A DNA stretch of 34,306 nucleotides from a virus (IMGVR_UViG_3300048591_000552:1-34306); one strand, 5' to 3'; positions 6,713-14,572 are shown, counted from the first letter of the stretch. Notes: a model not told the origin generated them from the letters alone. Translations and numbers: made by a program.

Positions 6713-7786
6713 ATGTTGCATGTTTTCAAGGCTGCCGACGGGCGCGACCGATGGGTGATCGTGTCCTCCAGCGCGTTCCGTGACCGCGACCGCGAGATCG
6801 TCTCGACGAAGGCGCTCGAAGCGGATGTCGCGCGCGCCGACGCCGACGGCGACTACGGGCCGCTGCGCTGGTGGCATGTGAAGGGGCTGGACATCGGCGA
6901 CTGCGACTTCAATGCCATGCACGGCCGGCTGCTGGTCGAGTCGGGCACCTTTCGCCACCCCGCGTTTGCCGAGATGGTGAAGGCGCACGCCGGCGCGCTG
7001 GGCGTGAGCATCGGATTCCTGCACCCGCAGGACGAGCCGGATGCAACAGGCATCTTTCACCACATCCGGCGCAAGGAACGGTCGTTACTGCCGCGCGGCA
7101 AGGAGAGCAACCTGCTCACCTTCGTCAGCGTGGTCAAGGAGTCAACCATGACGAATGAGAAGGTCGATACGTTGAAGGAGCTGGTCGGCGACCCTGCCGT
7201 GGTTGACGGCCTGCTGGCAGGCGCCGGCGAGGTTGACAAGGCCGCCGAAGCCGCCGGGATCGCGTTCAAGGAAACAGGCAAGGAAACAGGCAAGGAGGCG
7301 GGCGAGCCTGTTGAGGCCGCACCCGAAGACGAGAACGAACCCGCGCCTGAAGCCGCACCCGAAGCTGCAAAGATGGCAGAAGTGCCGGCGGAAGAGGACG
7401 AAGACGAGGATGAAGGCGAAGAAGTCGCGCACGAGAAGCCGGCCAAAAAGACGAAGCGCGCCGAAAAGAACACCGTCGGCGCGATGAGCGTGGACGAGTT
7501 CGCCAGCCGCATGGGCGAGGCGCTCAGCGTGTCGCTTGCAGCCGTGGTTGAGTCAACCAAAGCCACAAAGGCCGCGGTGGATGCGTTTACGGCGAAGCTC
7601 GAAGCGATGGACACGCGCTTAAAGGAGCTCGAAGGCGAGCAGCCGGCGGTCGTGAGACAAGCGCACGTGGCCAGCCAGGAAGGCGACATCGCTGGCGCGT
7701 TGAAGGAAGCGCTCAAGCAGACCGTCAAGACCCAACCCAACGCCATCGACGGCTGGGTGGATTTCATGATGGGCGCGAAGAAGTAG
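6713..7786 (+). CDS. Prohead maturation protease with C-terminal scaffold
   Basis: 357 residues from the ATG at 6713; the upstream ATG at 6686 would lie inside the hairpin. Residues 1-140 form a herpesvirus-like prohead protease: WVIVSSSAFRDRDREIVS start, H55 in RWWHVKGLDIG, GRLLVESGTF near 71-80, and the nucleophile S99 in GVSIGF. Residues 146-357 are acidic and Glu/Ala/Lys-rich with a predicted coiled coil, as in scaffolding proteins. A second start at 7148 has a strong AAGGAG. The protease cleaves scaffold and capsid N-termini during head maturation. It directly precedes the capsid gene, as expected. Confidence 0.85.
   Translation: MLHVFKAADGRDRWVIVSSSAFRDRDREIVSTKALEADVARADADGDYGPLRWWHVKGLDIGDCDFNAMHGRLLVESGTFRHPAFAEMVKAHAGALGVSIGFLHPQDEPDATGIFHHIRRKERSLLPRGKESNLLTFVSVVKESTMTNEKVDTLKELVGDPAVVDGLLAGAGEVDKAAEAAGIAFKETGKETGKEAGEPVEAAPEDENEPAPEAAPEAAKMAEVPAEEDEDEDEGEEVAHEKPAKKTKRAEKNTVGAMSVDEFASRMGEALSVSLAAVVESTKATKAAVDAFTAKLEAMDTRLKELEGEQPAVVRQAHVASQEGDIAGALKEALKQTVKTQPNAIDGWVDFMMGAKK
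7148..7786 (+). CDS. Nested in-frame scaffolding protein
   Basis: The ATG at 7148 is in frame with the protease gene and has AAGGAG at 7136-7141, a 6-nt spacing. The protease ATG itself has no Shine-Dalgarno. The 212-residue product is the acidic, coiled-coil-prone scaffold part alone (MTNEKVDTLKEL onward; Glu/Ala-rich 170-250; C-terminal helices). Phage lambda makes Nu3 from within gene C in the same way. The scaffold guides assembly of capsid protein into proheads and is then removed. The start site is strongly supported by the sequence; separate expression is inferred. Confidence 0.75.
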   Translation: MTNEKVDTLKELVGDPAVVDGLLAGAGEVDKAAEAAGIAFKETGKETGKEAGEPVEAAPEDENEPAPEAAPEAAKMAEVPAEEDEDEDEGEEVAHEKPAKKTKRAEKNTVGAMSVDEFASRMGEALSVSLAAVVESTKATKAAVDAFTAKLEAMDTRLKELEGEQPAVVRQAHVASQEGDIAGALKEALKQTVKTQPNAIDGWVDFMMGAKK

Positions 7787-7810
7787 CGCGAAGAAGTAGC
7801 GCAAAGAGTA
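7773..7810 (+). repeat. 13-nt tandem repeat spanning the scaffold stop
   Basis: GCGCGAAGAAGTA occurs at 7773-7785 and 7786-7798, then GCGCAAAGAGTA at 7799-7810. The first TAG ends the protease/scaffold gene. The second TAG is in another frame. Confidence 0.9.
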
Positions 7811-7862
7811 AGGGAATAGGGCAAGCGCCAGAGGCGGAAGCCGCGCTGCTGCCTGTTGTTTA

Positions 7863-7886
7863 TTAACGTTCAGGTTAACGTTCAGG
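7863..7886 (+). repeat. Tandem 12-bp repeat upstream of capsid gene
   Basis: TTAACGTTCAGG is present twice without a gap. The second copy provides the AGG of the AGGAG ribosome binding site for the capsid ATG at 7895. The repeat may set the spacing or strength of this site, or be an operator. Confidence 0.8.
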
Positions 7887-7894
7887 AGTTGAAC

Positions 7895-9355
7895 ATGGAA
7901 AATCAGATCGACACCACTCAGCTCGCGGCGGCGCTGTTCCAGATGATCGGCGACGTGCAGTCGGGCAACCTGCGCCAGAAGAGCGTGGGCAGTCCCAATG
8001 CCACCTACGGCCATGGGCCGGGCGGCACCTTCTCGTATCCCGGCATCTCGCCGGATGTGGCCAATGCGATGGTCATGCCGGAGCTGGGCCTGCAAACCAA
8101 GCTGCCGGTGCGCGCCAGCCGCGACACCAACCCGCTGCACGCCATTCTGACCGGCGTGACCAACATCAGCGGCGCGACGCCCTCGAGTGAATGCGCCGAC
8201 TGCCAGGAGGTCGGCCTCACGCAGCTGTGCATGCAGACCTACGTGTTCGGCCGCTGGTGCCTGAGCACGAAGGTGCTCGACCTCACCCGCGTCGGCCAGG
8301 TGGTCAACCGCGGCGAGTTCACCGACTTCACGCTGATCGGCGGGCCGTCGAGCAACCAGGTCGCGCCGAGCGTGCCCAGCGATCCCACGCAGGCGCTGCG
8401 CACTGAGCTGGCCAAGACCATGTTCGAGTTCCGCGTCGGCTGGGCGCGTCAGTATGCCAAGAAGATCTACGACGGCAGCCCCTCGAACAACAACGGCACC
8501 GGCTACAAGGAATTCCGCGGGCTTGATCTCTTGATCAACACCGGCTACCGCGACGCGGTGACCGGCACGACCTGCAACGCTGCCGACTCCATCGTGCGCA
8601 ATTTCGGCAACGCCAACATCACGACGGATCCAACGGCTGCGAACAGCCTCATCCGCGAGATCACCTACACATATCGCTATCTCAACGCGCTGGCTTCTCA
8701 AACGGGCCTGGCGCCGGCGACGTGGGAGATCGTGCTGCCGCAGATGCTGTTCAACGAGATCGCGATGGTGTGGCCGATCGCCTACTACACCACGGCTGCG
8801 ACGACCATCGCCGCCGGGCAGACGAACACCCAGCTTGCGGTGGATGCGCGCGGCCAGGCCGAGATGCGCGACCGCATGCTGAACGAGCGCTTCCTGATGA
8901 TCGACGGCAAGCCGGTGAGCGTGACCTTCGACGACGCCGTGGTGCGCAACTACGACGGTGGCACCTACACCAGCCCGATCTACTTCGTGCCGCGCTTCGT
9001 GCTGGGCAACACGCCGGCGACCTACATCGAATACTTCGACTTCAGCGCCCCCGGCGCTGCGCTCGAAGCCGCGCAGGTGCTGGCGATCCAGGACACCTTC
9101 TACACCACGGACGGCGGCCGCTACCTGTGGGTGAAGAAGCCCGCCAACAATTACTGCGTGCAGTCGCAGGCGCTTGAGATGAGCCGCGTCCGCCTGGACT
9201 TCCCGTTCCTGGCCGGTCGCATCACCAACATCAAGTACACGCCGCTGATCAGCACGCACTCGCCGTTCCCGTCGGACACCGACTTCTACAACGGCGGCAA
9301 TTCGTCTGGCTCGAGCTTCGCGCCTTCGTTCTGGTCGCCGAACACAGCCGGCTAG
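7895..9355 (+). CDS. Major capsid protein (HK97-fold)
   Basis: 486 residues. The ATG at 7895 has AGGAG 7 nt upstream; an ATG at 7856 has no such site. Position after protease/scaffold and before the connector genes, length, and a long beta-rich body with RMLNERFLMIDGKPV and a C-terminal region ending in a Ser/Asn-rich tail fit a major capsid protein. The N-terminal helix (DTTQLAAALFQMIGDVQ) may be the delta-domain scaffold part removed by the protease. A Cys cluster (ECADCQEVGLTQLC, about residues 100-113) could form crosslinks or bind metal. A strong hairpin follows. The family call rests on context and general features. Confidence 0.8.
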   Translation: MENQIDTTQLAAALFQMIGDVQSGNLRQKSVGSPNATYGHGPGGTFSYPGISPDVANAMVMPELGLQTKLPVRASRDTNPLHAILTGVTNISGATPSSECADCQEVGLTQLCMQTYVFGRWCLSTKVLDLTRVGQVVNRGEFTDFTLIGGPSSNQVAPSVPSDPTQALRTELAKTMFEFRVGWARQYAKKIYDGSPSNNNGTGYKEFRGLDLLINTGYRDAVTGTTCNAADSIVRNFGNANITTDPTAANSLIREITYTYRYLNALASQTGLAPATWEIVLPQMLFNEIAMVWPIAYYTTAATTIAAGQTNTQLAVDARGQAEMRDRMLNERFLMIDGKPVSVTFDDAVVRNYDGGTYTSPIYFVPRFVLGNTPATYIEYFDFSAPGAALEAAQVLAIQDTFYTTDGGRYLWVKKPANNYCVQSQALEMSRVRLDFPFLAGRITNIKYTPLISTHSPFPSDTDFYNGGNSSGSSFAPSFWSPNTAG

Positions 9356-9372
9356 TCATCTCCTTCTGGATC

Positions 9373-9406
9373 GTGACCGCGCGCTGCGCAAGTGGCGCGC
9401 GGTCAC
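9373..9406 (+). terminator. 12-bp perfect hairpin after the capsid gene
   Basis: GTGACCGCGCGC (9373-9384) pairs perfectly with GCGCGCGGTCAC (9395-9406) across a 10-nt loop, followed by AGGTTCATTCT. The U-tract is poor, so it may partly terminate transcription or protect the abundant capsid mRNA from 3' decay. Confidence 0.65.
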
Positions 9407-9436
9407 AGGTTCATTCTGCATAGAGGCAGACGCCGC

Positions 9437-10609
9437 ATGCACTACCGCTACTTCCTCCAGGCGCCCGGGTATCTCGCGCAGTCCGAGCGCTGGCAGTTGT
9501 ATCTTCTTTCGAACGCGCTGCCCGCCGGCGCTCACATTGTCAACATCGGCGTCGAGCACGGCGCGTCGATGGCCGCGCTCTATCAGGGCAACCCGCGCGC
9601 CCATCTCACCGGCGTGGATCTCGACAACAGCAAGTGGAAGCAGCCGTTCAAGGCGAGCCTGGTCACGTCAGACAGCGCCGCGGCCGGCCGCGCCTACAGC
9701 GGCCCAAGGCTCGACCTGTTGTTCATCGACGGTGATCACACCTACGGCGGCTGCAAGGCCGACATCGATGCCTGGCTGCCGCACATGGCCGCCGGCGGCA
9801 TCGTCGCCTTCCACGACTCCGGCGCGCCGCTGTGCGAGGGCGTGAACCGCGCGATCACCGAATGGCTCGCCGGCGCGGTGGGGTGGGTGGAGCTGCCGAG
9901 GGCCGGCACCATCCGCGCGTTCAAGCATGTCCTGCCGCTGAGCGTGCTCATCCCCACCTACAAGCGCGCGGCCGTCGTGCAGCGCACGGTCGACCTGGTG
10001 CTGTCGAACCTGCGCCATCTTGGCCGGGTGATCATCTACGTCGGCGACGACAGTGGAGACAACGAGACCACGGCGGCGCTGCGCGGGTATCCCTCGACGA
10101 TCGTGCTGCGCACGGACGGGCGCGGGCTGGGCGCGAACCTCAACACGCTCCTCCGCGCTTCGGGTGATGACCTCCTCGTCCAAATGGATGACGATCATCA
10201 TCTGATCGCACCGCTGGATGTGACGGTGCATGCCGACAAGCTCACGCGCGAGCCGCTCGCCGGCTGGGTGCACCTGATGATGAACGCCCAGCTCAACGAG
10301 CACTGGGATGTGAGCGACTTCCACCTGCGCGGCGACGACCTGCGGCACTGGCGCATCATGCCCGACAGCCCGTGCAAGTTCCTCGCCTCGAACCAGCCGC
10401 ACATCAAGCACCGGCGCGTGCATCATTTCTATGGAAATTATCCAGAGCCGGCGAAGACCTGGCAGCAGGAAACCGAGTTCAACGAGCGCGTGCAGGCTCG
10501 TCACCGCGCCGAGCCGGACACCAGCCCGCGCTTCTATGTGCCGGTGGAGGCGTATGGCTTTCGCCACTGGCGTCACGTCGGTGACAGCTACGTTCAAAAG
10601 GGGATGTAA
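9437..10609 (+). CDS. SAM methyltransferase fused to a GT2 glycosyltransferase
   Basis: 390 residues from the ATG at 9437. Residues 1-165 resemble Methyltransf_24-type class I enzymes: HIVNIGVEHGASMAAL as the SAM-binding glycine motif, LLFIDGDHTYGG as the acidic motif, and GGIVAFHDSG. Residues from about 170 form a GT-A family 2 domain: LSVLIPTYKRAAVV, a VGDDSGDNET nucleotide-binding strand and QMDDDHHL as the DxD metal site. The enzyme may make and methylate a sugar. It sits between capsid and connector genes with another GT2 gene downstream, so capsid or tail proteins are likely acceptors. Both domains are clear; the substrate is unknown. Confidence 0.75.
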   Translation: MHYRYFLQAPGYLAQSERWQLYLLSNALPAGAHIVNIGVEHGASMAALYQGNPRAHLTGVDLDNSKWKQPFKASLVTSDSAAAGRAYSGPRLDLLFIDGDHTYGGCKADIDAWLPHMAAGGIVAFHDSGAPLCEGVNRAITEWLAGAVGWVELPRAGTIRAFKHVLPLSVLIPTYKRAAVVQRTVDLVLSNLRHLGRVIIYVGDDSGDNETTAALRGYPSTIVLRTDGRGLGANLNTLLRASGDDLLVQMDDDHHLIAPLDVTVHADKLTREPLAGWVHLMMNAQLNEHWDVSDFHLRGDDLRHWRIMPDSPCKFLASNQPHIKHRRVHHFYGNYPEPAKTWQQETEFNERVQARHRAEPDTSPRFYVPVEAYGFRHWRHVGDSYVQKGM

Positions 10610-10632
10610 GGGAGGCCGAAGGAGGAAACAGC

Positions 10633-10884
10633 ATGCCGCACTTCATTTTGTTTTTTGGAATCCTGATCAACGCCGCCGAACACGCGGCGCTCTACATCAT
10701 CGAGGACCGCACTGATAAAAATGGGAGCCTGGTGTGCGTGCCAAAAGGCGATAGGGACACGTATCGCATCCCGCTGCCGGCGCCGTATGAGCAGGCCAAG
10801 GCCGAATGGGAAGCGCTGCTGAAAGCGCCGCCGGCGTCGCATGCGCACACCCATGCCGACGGCACGACACATTCTCACGCATGA
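10633..10884 (+). CDS. Small hypothetical protein with His-rich tail
   Basis: 83 residues. AAGGAGG precedes the ATG at 10633 with good spacing, one of the best ribosome binding sites here. The N-terminus is hydrophobic (FILFFGILINAAEHAAL) and could be one membrane segment; the C-terminus is histidine-rich (SHAHTHADGTTHSHA), which may bind metal. The gene lies between the methyltransferase-GT2 gene and the GT2-GT2 gene and overlaps the latter by ATGA. Function not recognised. Confidence 0.65.
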   Translation: MPHFILFFGILINAAEHAALYIIEDRTDKNGSLVCVPKGDRDTYRIPLPAPYEQAKAEWEALLKAPPASHAHTHADGTTHSHA

Positions 10885-12899
10885 TCACCCTACTCATGGA
10901 GATCGCCAGCGAGCACGCCACGCTTGAGCGCGACAACCGCGTGCGCGCCGGCGCGCAGTTTGAACGCAACGGCCGGCTGTGCTGCATCATCCCGTCGTTC
11001 AACTATGGCCGCTTCATCGAAACGGCCATCGAAAGCGTGCTCGCGCAAACCCGGCCGGCAGATGAGGTGATCGTGATCGACGACGGCTCCACGGATGGCA
11101 CGCTGGAGAAGCTCGCCAAATATGCTTCAAAAAATCAGGGCCGCGTGCGCGTGGTGCGCAACCAGCGCAACCTCGGCCCGGCGGCCGCGCGCAACCGCGC
11201 GATTGCGCTGACGGATTGCGAATACATCATCAGCATCGACGCCGACGACTGGTGCGAGCCGCAATATTTCGAGACGCTCACGAGGGCACTCGACGAGGAT
11301 CCGTCGCTGGGCGTGGTCTACACCGGCGTGAAGGTGTGGCTGAACGATGCCAGCGCGTTCTTCAGCCAGTCGATGAACTGGCCGATGCCGTTCTCGTGGG
11401 AATGGATGGCCCGGCGCGCGACGCCGCCGCGCACGTGCATCCCGGCAAGCGCGATGTATCGCCGCGAGATGTGGCGCCGGTGCGGCGGCTTCATGGAAAG
11501 CTACGTCCGCGGCGAGGATGCGGAGTTCTGGCTGCGTGGCCTGGCGACAGGGTGGGGCGTCAGGAAGGTCACGGACGAGGCGTTGTATGTGTGGCGCTCG
11601 CACGGCATCAGCCTGTCGCGGGGCGCATATATCGACGTGCACGGCTGGCTGCCGTTCCTGTGGCGTCGCGATGCGCCCAGCGGCGCGCCGGCGCCGGCAG
11701 CGATGAAGACCCAGCGCGACTACACCCGCCCCGTCATCAGCGTGATCGTCACCGTCGGGCCTGGGCACGCGCGCTACGTCACCAGCGCCATAGAGTCGGT
11801 GGTCGGGCAAACGCTCGCGCTGTGGGAGCTCATCGTCGTCAACGACTCAGGCACGCCGCTCGACCTGAGCCGGTATCCCTTCGCCCGGCTCGTGGACATG
11901 GGCGCGGGCAACGGCGCGTCGAAAGCGCGCAACGCCGGCCTTCGCGATGCGCGCGCGTCGTTCGTGCTGTTCCTGGACGGCGACGACTTTCTCCATCCGT
12001 TCGCGCTGCAGCGGCTGGCGACTGCCTGGGCGAAGTATGGCGACGGCTATGTGTATTCGGATCTGTTCGAATACACGAGCGAAGGCGACGACCCGCGCAA
12101 GGGCCATGCGCAGGCGCGCCAGCTCGGCGAGCCGGATCCGGGCCGGCTGGCCATGCAGTGCGGCATCACGACCCTCCTGCGGCGCGAGGACGCCGTGAAC
12201 ATTGGCGGCTTCGACGAGACGATGCTCAACGGCTGGGAGGATGTCGACTTTTACATGCGCCTGCGCCTGGCCGGCGTGTGCGCGCATCACCTGCCCGAGC
12301 CGCTCTTCTATTACCGCCAGCACTCCGGCACGCTCCGCCGGCGCGCGAGCGAGCACCGCGCAAGCCTGGAAGCGCTGCTGGATGAGCGATATGGCGAATA
12401 CAAACGAGGTGAAAAACAAATGGCAACATGTTGTGGAGGCGACAGCGGCGTGTCGCTGAATGAACTGAAGCGCGGCCTGCAGGGCCTGCCGAGCCTGCCG
12501 GCGGCAAGCGCGCCGGTGGAAGGCAAGGTGAAGATGCAATACATCGGCTCGTCGATCGGCGGCGTGACGTGGTTCGGCAAGTATTACGCCGGCAACAACG
12601 ACACCGACCGCTACATCGACGCGGATCCTGCCGACGTGGACAAGCTGGCCAACACCGGCATGTTTGCGCGCGTCGACGTGCTGCCTGTGGTCGAGCCGGC
12701 GACGATGCCGATCGTGGCCACTGAGCCGCCGGTGGACGTGTATCCCGTCGAGCCGATGCCTGAGCCGGCGATTGCGGCAGAGACGATGGATGACGAAGAC
12801 AGTGGCGCAGAAGACAGTGGAGCAGTGGGGCGCGTGTTGCAATCCATTGCCGAACTGACGCCTGAGACGCCGGCGCCCAAGCGCAGGGGGCGCAAGTGA
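10881..12899 (+). CDS. Tandem GT2-GT2 protein continuous with a virion protein domain
   Basis: 672 residues; the ATG at 10881 overlaps the previous stop (ATGA). Two GT-A family 2 domains: the first has CCIIPSFNYGRF (about residue 33), VIVIDDGSTDGT and SIDADDW as its DxD site near 120; the second has ISVIVTVGPGHARYV (about 285), LIVVNDSG and LFLDGDDF near 366. Residues 514-672 are unrelated to glycosyltransferases and begin MATCCGG, with a YIGSSIGGVTWFG/DADPADVDKL region like small virion proteins found after capsid genes. That part also has its own start at 12420. Glycosylation of virion proteins is the likely role, inferred from location. Confidence 0.75.
   Translation: MITLLMEIASEHATLERDNRVRAGAQFERNGRLCCIIPSFNYGRFIETAIESVLAQTRPADEVIVIDDGSTDGTLEKLAKYASKNQGRVRVVRNQRNLGPAAARNRAIALTDCEYIISIDADDWCEPQYFETLTRALDEDPSLGVVYTGVKVWLNDASAFFSQSMNWPMPFSWEWMARRATPPRTCIPASAMYRREMWRRCGGFMESYVRGEDAEFWLRGLATGWGVRKVTDEALYVWRSHGISLSRGAYIDVHGWLPFLWRRDAPSGAPAPAAMKTQRDYTRPVISVIVTVGPGHARYVTSAIESVVGQTLALWELIVVNDSGTPLDLSRYPFARLVDMGAGNGASKARNAGLRDARASFVLFLDGDDFLHPFALQRLATAWAKYGDGYVYSDLFEYTSEGDDPRKGHAQARQLGEPDPGRLAMQCGITTLLRREDAVNIGGFDETMLNGWEDVDFYMRLRLAGVCAHHLPEPLFYYRQHSGTLRRRASEHRASLEALLDERYGEYKRGEKQMATCCGGDSGVSLNELKRGLQGLPSLPAASAPVEGKVKMQYIGSSIGGVTWFGKYYAGNNDTDRYIDADPADVDKLANTGMFARVDVLPVVEPATMPIVATEPPVDVYPVEPMPEPAIAAETMDDEDSGAEDSGAVGRVLQSIAELTPETPAPKRRGRK
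12420..12899 (+). CDS. Nested in-frame virion (connector-region) protein
   Basis: The ATG at 12420 is in frame with the GT2-GT2 gene and has GAGGTGA at 12406-12412, a close match to the anti-Shine-Dalgarno consensus, 7-8 nt upstream. The product is 159 residues: MATCCGGDSG, a short helical region, a YIGSSIGGVTWFGKYYAG and IDADPADVDKLANTGMF core, then a Pro/Glu/Val-rich segment and a basic end (KRRGRK). The core resembles small proteins that follow the capsid gene in many phages. It overlaps the next gene by GTGA. It is probably made both alone and as the tail of the glycosyltransferase. Confidence 0.55.
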   Translation: MATCCGGDSGVSLNELKRGLQGLPSLPAASAPVEGKVKMQYIGSSIGGVTWFGKYYAGNNDTDRYIDADPADVDKLANTGMFARVDVLPVVEPATMPIVATEPPVDVYPVEPMPEPAIAAETMDDEDSGAEDSGAVGRVLQSIAELTPETPAPKRRGRK

Positions 12900-13186
12900 T
12901 CGACCTGCTCCTCGTCGGTGCGCTGGCCACCTACGGCCTGAGTTATGCGATCACATCGCTGGAAGGGCCGGGCGGCCTGTTCGCGCGCATCAGAGGCGCG
13001 ACCGCCCAGCAGCGCAACTGGATCGAGCGCGGGCTGCATTGCGTGATCTGCGTGTCGTTCTGGATCGGCCTGCCGGTGGCGCTGGTGATCCACGGCCCCA
13101 CGGCCTGGGCGCTCGTGAACTGGTTGGGGTATCTCGGCCTGTCGTGCATCACCACGGTGGTGCTCAACCGGCTGCGCACGAGGTGA
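12896..13186 (+). CDS. DUF1360-like small membrane protein
   Basis: 96 residues starting at GTG 12896, which overlaps the previous stop (GTGA). Three hydrophobic segments: LLLVGALATYGLSYAI, CVICVSFWIGLPVALVI and WLGYLGLSCITTVVL. The C-x-x-C-V-S-F-W pattern in the middle segment is the hallmark of DUF1360 proteins, found in many phages beside capsid/connector genes and in Bacillus spore loci. The role is unknown; it probably acts in the host membrane. A 3-nt gap separates it from the next ATG. Confidence 0.65.
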   Translation: MIDLLLVGALATYGLSYAITSLEGPGGLFARIRGATAQQRNWIERGLHCVICVSFWIGLPVALVIHGPTAWALVNWLGYLGLSCITTVVLNRLRTR

Positions 13187-13189
13187 CAA

Positions 13190-14431
13190 ATGACAACACT
13201 GGACCGATCTGCACCACTGCTTTCGCTTGAAGAATGGCGTGAAGCCATCGGCTGGAATCCCTGGCATTTCTGGGGGCTGGCCGGCGACAAGGCGCCCATC
13301 ACGAGCGCGTGCAACACGGCCGTGATGCAATATGGCTGGCAGAACGCCGACGCCGCAGGCCGCGCGGACATCCTGGAGGCGATCCAGGCCGCCGAGCACA
13401 CGCTGATCGATCACCTCGGCTTTGCGCCGGCGCCGCGCTGGGAAGCCGACGAGCTGCCCTTCCCGCAATACAACGACCGGCGCGGCCAGTTCCTCAGCGC
13501 GGTGGATGCGATGGGGCAGTGGATGCCCTTCAAGCTCGCGCGCGGTGAAGTGCTCGAGCTGGGCGCGATGGCGCGCAGCCTGGTCGGCAACGCCAGCGTC
13601 ACGCTCTCCGATGAGGATGGCGACGGCTTGAAGGAAGCCTTCACGCTGTCGATCGCCACCACCGTCACCGACCCCGACGAGCTCGCGGTGTATTTTGCCG
13701 CCGCAGACCGCTTCGACGGCTCGGACGTGAGCGAGCGCTGGCGTGTGCAGCCGGTGCGCGTGACGATCAGCGCCGGCACCGCCACGATCAAGGGCCGCAC
13801 GTGGACGATCGTGAAGCCGGTGCGCTATGAAGGCGTGAGCGCGTCCCCGCTCGACCCCGCCGATGAGGCCAACTTCGCTTCATCGCTTGCGGTATATCGT
13901 CTTTATAGCAACCCCACCGACCAGGGCGCGTTCGTGTGGGAAACGCAACCCGGCGGCTGCGTGGATTGCACGGGGAGCGCCGGCGACCCGAGCGCCACGA
14001 CGACGGCCACAGCGCGCTACGTGATCCGGCACAGTGAGCTGGGCATCGTCGCCGGCGAGTCCGCTGCATATGACACTGTTTCTCAGGCGTGGTGCGCGCA
14101 AGGCTGGCCGGTGGGCTATGCGCCCGCGCGCGTGCGTGTGAACTACCTCGCAGGCCGGCCGCGCATCGACGGGCGAATGGCCACGGCGATGAAGACCGTT
14201 GTGGCGCGCATGGCAGCGGCGGAGCTGTCGCGGCGGATCTGCGCGTGCGATGTAGCCAACCGCGAGCTGTATCGCTGGCAGTTCGACCGCGCCCGGGCGG
14301 CCGGCGCCAACGACGAGCAATACTCGATCGACCCGCGCGACCTCGGCAACCCGTTCGGCACCCGCGAGGGGCATATCTGGGCGTGGAAGCAGGTGAAGAA
14401 CCTCGCGCTCGTAAGCGCGGTGAGCGCTTAG
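13190..14431 (+). CDS. Large connector-region virion protein (unrecognised)
   Basis: 413 residues, no family recognised. The start is Trp-rich (EEWREAIGWNPWHFWG), followed by helices (AGRADILEAIQAAEHTLIDHLG) like those of head-tail adaptor proteins. The middle (130-300) is beta-rich with a cluster of Cys and Ser (GGCVDCTGSAGDPS). The C-terminus is helical with ARMAAAELSRRICACDVANREL. Location between the neck-type proteins and the tail tube suggests a head-tail connector with an inserted domain. Its stop lies in a 13-nt tandem repeat. Function is inferred from position only. Confidence 0.65.
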   Translation: MTTLDRSAPLLSLEEWREAIGWNPWHFWGLAGDKAPITSACNTAVMQYGWQNADAAGRADILEAIQAAEHTLIDHLGFAPAPRWEADELPFPQYNDRRGQFLSAVDAMGQWMPFKLARGEVLELGAMARSLVGNASVTLSDEDGDGLKEAFTLSIATTVTDPDELAVYFAAADRFDGSDVSERWRVQPVRVTISAGTATIKGRTWTIVKPVRYEGVSASPLDPADEANFASSLAVYRLYSNPTDQGAFVWETQPGGCVDCTGSAGDPSATTTATARYVIRHSELGIVAGESAAYDTVSQAWCAQGWPVGYAPARVRVNYLAGRPRIDGRMATAMKTVVARMAAAELSRRICACDVANRELYRWQFDRARAAGANDEQYSIDPRDLGNPFGTREGHIWAWKQVKNLALVSAVSA

Positions 14432-14456
14432 TGGGAGCGCTTAGTGGGAGCGCGTG
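14422..14456 (+). repeat. 13-nt tandem repeat at the connector gene stop
   Basis: GAGCGCTTAGTGG at 14422-14434 and 14435-14447, then GAGCGCGTG. TAG stops occur at 14429 (used) and 14442 (another frame). Confidence 0.9.
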
Positions 14457-14464
14457 ATTGGGGA

Positions 14465-14537
14465 TATAATCCAATTGTTAGAGAACGAGGCGCATCGCCC
14501 AAACAGCCGGGCGCAGCAGCTCCAGAGCCGTAAATGT
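14465..14537 (+). promoter_or_regulatory. Cassette C: consensus -10 box and long leader
   Basis: GGGATATAAT gives a perfect -10 box (TATAAT, 14465-14470); the -35 is weak (TTAGTG, 18 nt upstream). The leader is longer than in the other cassettes and carries CCAGAGCC at 14522-14529 before the terminator stem. Confidence 0.7.
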
Positions 14538-14572
14538 GGCGCGGAACTCAAGAAAGAGTTCCGCGCCTTTTT
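14538..14572 (+). terminator. Cassette C: 12-bp perfect terminator hairpin
   Basis: GGCGCGGAACTC (14538-14549) pairs perfectly with GAGTTCCGCGCC (14556-14567), loop AAGAAA, then TTTTTGTTTTT. Unlike the other cassettes, a Shine-Dalgarno (AGGAGG, about 14591-14596) lies between it and the ATG at 14608. Confidence 0.85.

Noticed and set aside
7820-7862. Possible fifth regulatory cassette before the capsid gene (CCAGAGGCGG and a short GCGG/CCGC pairing)
   Set aside because: There is no TAnAAT box, the stem is only 4-5 bp and no U-tract follows; the gene has a normal AGGAG site.
7619-9259. 546-codon minus-strand open frame opposite the capsid gene
   Set aside because: Antisense shadow of the capsid gene, Arg/His/Val-rich, with no ribosome binding site.
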